Of a stretch of 64,000 nucleotides of DNA, positions 12,201-21,200 are shown in pieces; positions within the stretch are counted from its first letter, which is position 1; each line of letters starts with the position of its first letter. A model generated the notes under the pieces. It was given only the letters and a program-made list of their open reading frames with translations. It was not told the origin of the DNA and ran no database searches. This stretch comes from Microvelia longipes (taxonomy: Eukaryota > Arthropoda > Insecta > Hemiptera > Veliidae). The stretch is taken from contig JACMZG010001908.1 in assembly GCA_018340805.1 (NCBI GenBank), positions 35,913,752 through 35,977,751 on the forward strand. The letters run 5' to 3'. Position numbers and translations under genes: made by a program.

Positions 12201-15200
12201 AGTGTTTAACTTCGTTTCTTAGAGTTGTTTGAAACTTGGCCCCCACCCCCTGCAAGTTTTGGCTTGCATTGACCTTAGCTTAGTCCATATTTGGCAGCTT
12301 AATTTATGCTTATTTTTATGTTCAAAACAATATAAAATTGGTCTATTACAATTATGTTAGACCATTACAATGAGACTAATACTTAGAGAGTGTGGTGATA
12401 GAGGTCACATTAAATCACTTTATAAAATACAGTTAATTATAGAATATATGCGATAGACAAGAATTTTAAAGTTATTTTAAATTAATTTTATTTAATTTCA
12501 AACTAATTAATCAAAAATAATGTAGTATTAATGTAAATTATAATTAATATATGAAAACTCAAAAAATGACGTCACCAATGTACAGTTACAGCACCTTGCT
12601 ACCCAAGAGATGACAAGAACTGTTGTATCCTCCCTCTGACTATTAGTCTCTTTGGATCAGTATGATTACAACTTCAATTATTTACTATCTGAAAATGCTT
12701 CAATGAAAATGTGAAAATTGAATATTATATTTAAATTCCATAGTTAAATTTTTAGTGGAAACAAATTTGATCAACTCTGGTGTTCAAAATCATATGATTG
12801 AAAGCTATCATCATCATGTTATAAACTTTTCTAAAAGCATACTACGTTTTATTTCCATATGGCTAATATATCAACGGTGTTTGTTCTATCACTGATGTGC
12901 AGCAGGATTGAGTGAGGTCAGGTCTTATTTGGGTGACCACTGGAAATAAAATGTATGTTTTTACTGTCTGAGGATGAGCATAGGGATTCCAAAGATGTAC
13001 TGCAATATAAACCTGAGAACAAGAGAAGCGAATCCTAAGTGGTATGAGAGGAGCAAATGATGAGTGAAACAAATCAAATATGGGGTGAAATAAATCCAAA
13101 TCTTTTTTGCTGATTTCTAAAAATAAGCAACAATTTTGATTTCCAGTGTCCTAATTACTTTGTCTTAATATAAAAGATTGAAAACCCATATGGGTAAGTT
13201 TAAATGTTTCGTTGAAATAATATTTATAGATTTAGCGTAATTTCATTGAGAAAATTATTTTTGTTAGATTTTTATTTCAGTTCATACAAAACTTCATGAT
13301 TAATCTTGCATTCAGTAGCTATGCTTATATTTTATGTTTGTTTGATATTGAACAACTTGTTTGTTTAGAATCGTAGCGGAGGGTTAGCAGTGACTCCTCC
13401 ACCTCCTCCTGGACCACCTCCTCCAGCCCCTCACATACCTCTAGGCCCAGGAAGCCATAGAGGAAGCTCATCATCATCATCTACGTATAGTCAAATTATT
13501 AAACAAGAACCACAGCAGATACCTCGAACTGATTTGAGAATTGTTGATAAGTTGGGTTCTGGCACATTTGGAGAGGTAAATATTTCATTTTTATTTAATT
13601 GAGTTAGTTAATTTATTTTCTCTGTGTGCGTTATCCTTGTTATCTATGATTAATAGTATAATATCTATTTTGACACTTAAGGAAAATAATACACTCTACT
13701 TCATCCAGAGAACACCTGTCACGAGACCAATTGTCTTCGTGGCTAAATAATCCAAATAAACGGGCAAAAGGCAGAAAAGGCAAAACAAATATAACATATA
13801 AAATTAATGATATAGTTAATTAGAAAAATATAAGCAAAAATTAAATTAATATCAAGAATAAAACTATTTATAAGAAGGAACAGCTCTTACCTTTATCACG
13901 GCCTGGACCAGAGAGAGCGATAATTAAATTTTATCTACCCCTCCTACTTGTTCCCCCACCACTCACCTTACCGGCTCATCACACACCTTTTAGTCACTAT
14001 TTATGATAAAATTTACCTACAATTTAAAAAGAAAGCTGTTAAAAGTTGGATGAAAGATAAAATTAATGTAAAATTAATACTTAAAGTGTAAATATTTATT
14101 AAAATATGTAAAAAAAAATAAATAAATATTTTAAACTTACATGAAGATAAAGTAGAAATAAATTTGTTAATAAGTAGTACGTAATTAATTAATTCTATAA
14201 TCTTCTTGTAGTTTATTATCTAGTTTTATTTTTAATTTATTATTTATTTATTTTTGTTTTTAGACATGATTATGACCAGAAGTGTGGTCGAAATATATTT
14301 ATTATATCTTTCTCAGTCTTGAAACATAATACACTATTTAGTATATGAAAAAACATTTTTTGCTTAGTCATTAATGACCAAGCAAAAATTTATAAAATAC
14401 TAAAAAATGTTTGGATCAATTTAGAATGTAGAATAAGTCTCATTTCAAAATCAAATAATTGTTATAATTAAAAAAAATATCCTCTTGAGTTTGGCATGAG
14501 TGGATCCCTAATGGAATAAAATTCCATTAGGGATATTGGATGGGTGATCTCTAGGAATAAAATGTATGTTTTTACTGCCTGAGAATGAGCAAAGTGAGTC
14601 CAAATATGTATTACAATGTAAATAGGGCAATTGTCATAATCTGGGAACAAGTGGAGCAAGTCCTAAGTGTTATGGTATTTTTTAGGCTCTATAATAGGAT
14701 ATATGATTACCTTTTGTTGGATTTAAAATGCTTAATGAAACAGAAACATTTTGTATAAATATTTTTCCCCTGAAATAAGTTTGTACAATTATTTATTTTA
14801 ATTGTACAAACTTCTTGTTAGACCATTTTTGTTATAATGCTATTTTTTCTAAAAAAATCTTTTTTATTTAATAATGGTTTCATTAATTTTCAGGCGCATG
14901 TATTTGAATTTATTAATAAACCTAATATAGATCTGTGTAATTATGTGGCTGTGAAAATGCTCAAGAAAGGAGCACCAGAAAAGTTAAGGTAGGAAACCTA
15001 ATTTTGGAGTTATAAGATTTCTAATGCCTTTCTTCTTTAATGAATTTCTTAAGGAAAAATGAGCTGATTAGGTTGGGGTCAGGGAGTGGGGTTTGCCAAT
15101 TTTTGTAAACTTTCTGTTTTATTACCAACCTTTATATTTTTTAATTTTCAATAAAGTTACTTACTGTGATTGTATATAATAAATAAAACACTATAATATG

Positions 15201-18200
15201 AAATATCTTATGTTTATTATACTTTGTCCTAGTATCACAATACAAATAATTTGATAGATTTTGGGGAGTATCCCTTCATCAGTGTATTAATAAACTAAAT
15301 TTAATTTCTTTTTTTGGGAGATAAGGTCCTTACTGTGTCTGATTATTCTTTTTTCATTGTAATACTAGAAAAAGTATTACAAAATTAAGTTTTTTTAATC
15401 ATAGTGTTTTGTTTATTATATAAAATGTGAAATTATCACAAAATCTCAGTCGAAACGACAAACTTGGTTTCTAACTAAGAGTCTCTTAGTCTTTGAATGA
15501 TGGGGATTATGTCTGTGGTTACTAAAAACAATCTACTAAAATTAAGAAGGCAAAAATTGAACCAAAACCATTAGCCAATAAAATGGCTTTGGTTTACACA
15601 ATATAAGGATTTAAATAAAAGGTCTATCCCAAAAATTAGTTTTAAGCATATAGTGGTAGTAAACCGGCTTTCAACCAAAAAAAGGTCATCCTCAGTACCT
15701 ACAAACAAGAGGACAATCAAAATAAATAAAATACAAATAACTACAATAAATACAATTAATACAATAAGATAAGAAACAAAGAAGTAAAACATAAAAATGG
15801 TCAATCAAAATTAAAAAAAAGGAGTAAAAAATTACTGGTGAGAAGCAATTATTTTTTCTTTTTGAGTCTAGTTGTTATAACATTTGAGACTGAACGCAGA
15901 CTAACCTTATCCGACTGGAGTGGGGAACAGTTCCAGATTAGTTCCCTTAACAATACTGACCAAGTGCATCTCTCATTCAGATTATTATCACCAAAGGCTT
16001 TCTGGCTTCGCGCAATTTCAAATTTTTCCAGCGAATCCATTCGAGGCCCTTTATTTATTTTATGAAGTATCCCAACCTTATGACCAATTCGCTCAATGTG
16101 TTGGTAAAACTTGCTGGGATTTTCTGTTTCTGTCGATTCCCGTACATGCCGGCCCGCCCTAGTGCGGATATTCCTGCCAGTTTGGCCAATATATTGAGCC
16201 TCACAAGTTCCACTCTGGATGACATAAACACCACAACTAACCTCAAATTTTATAGGGTCCTTCACTCGAGAAAGATGCGTTTGTAGGTGGTGGGGACGCT
16301 GAAACTAACATTTTAAAATATTTATATTTATAGATAAAATTATATTTTTAAAATTTTCTAGAGAGGAGTTTAACAAAGAAGTAAGCAGTCATATCAAACT
16401 ACGACATGAAAATATTTGTAGCCTGGTTGGGGTGTGTACCAGTGAGGAACCCTGGTTTCTTGTATATGAATATTCAGATCTAGGAGATCTAAACCAATTC
16501 TTACAAGATCACATAGCAGACACTGCACCATCAATACCTAGTCACGATAAAACATTAAGGTACCTACTAAATTATTTTTAGTTACATAGCCAAAAATTTG
16601 ACATTAGTTTTTTTAAGCTTGAAGCCATTGGGATATTTTAGTGTTTCTACTCTCCCGAACGCTACTCTACTGAGAACCCTTAGAGTTTATGCACACACTG
16701 CAACCAGGGAAGACTTCAGTACTTCTACCCTCCTCTTTATGAGACTGCACCTGTGACCAGTCCTCAGTTAGTCTTGTATATTTCCTCCAGTCCCACTAGC
16801 TACTCTGATCTCATTAGTCTCACCTAGCCCCCCAGTTACCAGTTTTTTTACCAAGTTAGTGTGCATTAACCCATCAGGTCAGGGCTGAAAGCCAAAGATC
16901 TGCAGATCACCAAGTAGGGTCTTCTAGAACTATACACATCGTCCCTAATCACCCACACTAGTCGTGACACCACAGACACTGCTAAATCCGCTTACACAGT
17001 GCTTGGTCTGAAGCACTGAAGGTAAAGATACTGAAGGTTCAGTATCTTTACCGCTCTCCACCAGCTGGCAGAACAAGGCCTTTACATGAGCTGGAGACAA
17101 CTGAAACTGGATCCAGACTTGTCCTAGACAAAATCTAATCCCACATTGGCATAACAGCCTAAGGAAACCAAGTAAAAGTAGGCTGCTGGGTTGGCCGGCC
17201 TTGGAGGTGAAATCTTGACCTCCAGGTCGTAAGGCGAGCGCACTACCACTGAGCTACAAGTCCTCTTTTTTGATTAAATCCTAGAACTCAATATTTTGTT
17301 ATTATTTTATACATTCTTATTACTTATTATTACATATAAAAGTATGTATTAAACATATATTATTATTATTTTAATATATATTTAATTATTTATTAATTAA
17401 TATTAGAATATACAATTCTAGAACTTTTTTTACCTTCTAATGAAAATAATTCATGTTGAAGTAAACAATAGATAAATATGTATGCGCTATCAAATAATTT
17501 TGATACCTAAATACCTTTATTTAAAACCCCAATATTTTTTAATACCAATAAGACAAAAGACCTTAAATTAAACATACATAGCAGTAAAATATTGGGTTCA
17601 TCCTTCCTTAAATATCAGAAAGTTTGATGCTGTGACAAGTCGGGTTATCTAAGACATAAAACAGCTATAGCAGATTTGAAAGCAGTCCGACACTTTGCTA
17701 TAGGAAATTCTTATAGCTGATCTGATACTTTACTATATGAAATTCTTATAGCAGATCTGATAGCTGTCCGACACTTTGCTAAGGAAATTCTTATAGCTGA
17801 TCTGATACTTTACTATAAGAAATTCTATAGCAGATCTGATAGCAAGTCCGACACTTTGCTATAGGAAATTCTTATAGCTGATCTGATACTTTACTATATA
17901 AATTTTAAGCAGATCTGATAGCTGTCCGACACTTGCTATAGGAAATTCTTATAGCTGATCTGATACTTTACTATAAGAAATTCTTATAGCAGATCTGATA
18001 GCAGTCCGACACTTTGCTATAGGAAATTCTTATAGCTGATCTGATACTTTACTATATGAATTTCTTATAGCAGATCTGATAGCAGTCCGACACTTTGCTA
18101 TAGGAAATTCTTATAGCTGATCTGATACTTTATATGAAATTCTAATAGCAATCTGATAGTAGTCCGTCACTTGCTATAGGAAATTCTTATAGCTGATCTG

Positions 18201-21200
18201 ATATTTACTATATGAAATTCTATAGCAGATCTGATAGCAGTCCGTCACTTTGCTATAGGAAATTCTTATAGCTGATCTGATACTTTACTATATGATTCTT
18301 ATAGCAGATCTGATAGCAGTCCGACACTTTGCTATAGGAAATTCTTATGCTGATCTGAATACTTTACTATATAAATTTATAGCAGATCTGATAGGAGTCC
18401 GACACTTTGCTATAGGAAATTCTTATAGCAGATTAATAGGCATCCGATTTGCTTTAAAAATCTTTTAGCAGATTTAATAGCAGTCCGCATTTGCTTTAAA
18501 AATTCTTTTAGTAATTTAATAGCAGTCCAGCATTTTGCTATAAGAAATTCTTTAGCAGATTTAATAGCAGTCCGGCATTTTGCTTTAAAAATTCTTTTAG
18601 CAGATTTAATAGCAGTCCGGCATTTTGCTTTAAGAAATTCTTTTAGCAGATTAATAGCAGTCCGGCATTTTGCTATAAGAAATTCTTTAGCAGATTTAAT
18701 AGCAGTTTTTGCTATAAGAAATTCTTTTAGCAGATTTAATAGCAGTCCGGCATTTTGCTTTAAGACACTGTCCTATCCCAAAGTTATACTTTAATAATTC
18801 TAAAATTAAATTGTTCTTTGGAGGGGTTATAATATTCATGTTATAGCTTTTTTAGATTTTAACATATAGTCTTTGTACTACTTTTTTCTAGTTATGGGTG
18901 TTTAATAGACATGGCCTCTCAAATTGCAGCTGGGATGCAATATTTAGAATCACATAAATTTGTTCATGGTGATCTAGCTGCAAGGTAAGATTTTTTTCAG
19001 TATCAAACATGGAATTAAAGAGGTTGTATTTACTGTAAGTTGGAGAAGCAATTGAAGAATCTACCTACGATACTTGCTGTTGGGAATGAATATCCCTGTG
19101 TACAGGGACATGGACAGCAAGTATTGATGGTAGCTGATTCTTCAATCAAATAGGGAATTTGAATTAATAAAAGTAGTATACTTTTACAAAATCAAATTTT
19201 AAAAACCAAGCAACTTAATTTGGATTTTTGTGATAACTTATATCAGATGTTTTAAAAGGAAAATATTAAAATTTGGAAATTTTCTGAAACAAAGAACAAC
19301 TGTTGTGTTCTATTTTATGTTGAAAATATGTAATTTTTAAAAAGGAAAATAATGTAATAATACATTGGGCAACTAGTGAGGAAAAACAGAACTTACTTGC
19401 GAGTGTGAATTGGGAGCCCGAGCGAAGCAAGAGTTGTCACACCACACAGCATTGCAAAGACTTTTACTTGAATGTATAATACGGTACTTTAGCTATGATT
19501 GTTAGGTTTTAAAATCAAGATAAATAACAATAAGTAATGACAGTATTTCGCCAGTATGAAATTGTTTGTGGAACTTTCAGCTCATGCTATTAGTTTTTTA
19601 GAATTATTTCTTTTGTTATTATTTTTAACAACTGTCACTATTACTAATTTTTTAAAATATTTACCTACTTTAATATCTACTGAAAAGTTAATTAGGTACG
19701 CAACTTTAATAAACCTCTAGGACTCAGCTTGATTATATAGTATTATTGATACCATGTATGTAGTAATACAATAGTATATTAATGAAAAACCCTAAAATTA
19801 TGAATAAAAGTCCATGTTTAACAAAAGTCTTAAAAAACTACATTATTTTTTTAAATATTGTTGTAACAGTTGCATAATCCAAAAAAATTGGTTACAAGGT
19901 ATAACCTAGGAACTTTTTCTCTTCATATCAGATTGATTCACTATGCTCATCCTCATAACTTTGGACTCACTTCCCTTATCCTCAGAACATACAAGTCTTT
20001 AAATTTAAACTGCAACACATCTTCAGACTCACTTCGCTCATCCTTAGATAGTAAAATAAATCTGTTTCATCCCCAGTGCTCACCCGTTCAGGCACTGACC
20101 ACAGTAAATCATGGATATACTTGTATTAATAAAAACTTTGTGTAAAGGTATACACTTGTACCGAATTTCAATTATTTTCCTACTATTTAAAAACGTACAC
20201 AAGTCATTTAATAAAAATTGAGCTAATGCTGGTAATGAGATGAAACTTGGCACATGTTAGTCTTAGATAGCACAACTACACCTATAGACTGATTTTTGTA
20301 CATAGTTTCAACTCTCTACCATAAATTCATAGGCAGCTACGATCAACTTCATCATTCATATACAATTTTGTAAAAACCACTTTGGAGGTCTTTAAAACAT
20401 CTGCAATGGATAATTTAGGTGACATCCCAGTTTCGGATTTTTTAGCGAGCACAATACTCTTCCTATTTACCTACGCTTTAAATGAGGAAAAGTTAGAAGT
20501 TTAATTTCTTAACTAATGTTTGATTGCAGGAGTTGTCTCGTATCACCACATTATAGAGTTAAAGTGTCACACTTCAAAGTGATACCAAATATGTATAGTA
20601 TAGATTATCCTGAAATTAATGGAGTAAGGTTGCCTATTAGATGGATGGCTTGGGAAAGCATTCTTCATGTAAGTTTCTTTATTATTATATTAATCAAAAT
20701 AAAAATTAAATGCTTTATTCTTTTACTGGGACCATTTCTTTCAAAAATATGGGCCATTGTATTTTTGAAATAACAGGCTACATTGTTGTTGTTATTTATT
20801 ATTTGTTGATTTATTATTATTTCTTGTTACATGACAGTTTGCTATGTATTTAGTGAATTTTCATCGTCTTGCTTTTTTTGTTTTAGTATTTATTGTTACA
20901 TGACATTTTGCCATGTATCTAGCAAATTTTTATTGCTTTGCCTCCCTGGCAGGAAGGCTTGTCAGGCTTGCTACAGCCTCATTGGGGTCATATAGCATTT
21001 AATAAAAAATTTAGATCAACTACTTCGTTAACCTGAATTAAAGTAATATATAAACCATGTAGGGAAACAAATGCGATTTCTATCAGACCTGTCATGTAGT
21101 TCACATTTTGTCCACCAGGGAGTTGGCTAAAATTTTTCTATGGACCCGGCCATTTTGTTTTACCCTAGTAAATATAAATAAACAAAATTTAGTAAAAAAA

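Noticed and set aside
17205..17265. A tRNA gene on the minus strand
   Set aside because: A and B boxes are present but the acceptor arm does not close and the sequence runs on into a SINE body.
17664..18764. CRISPR array
   Set aside because: Units are contiguous and no unique spacers separate them; this is a satellite in a eukaryotic intron.
20516..20773. A continuous plus-strand gene through the DDR exon at 20530-20668
   Set aside because: The frame runs into the following intron, and the GTAAGT donor at 20669 and kinase similarity fix the exon end.
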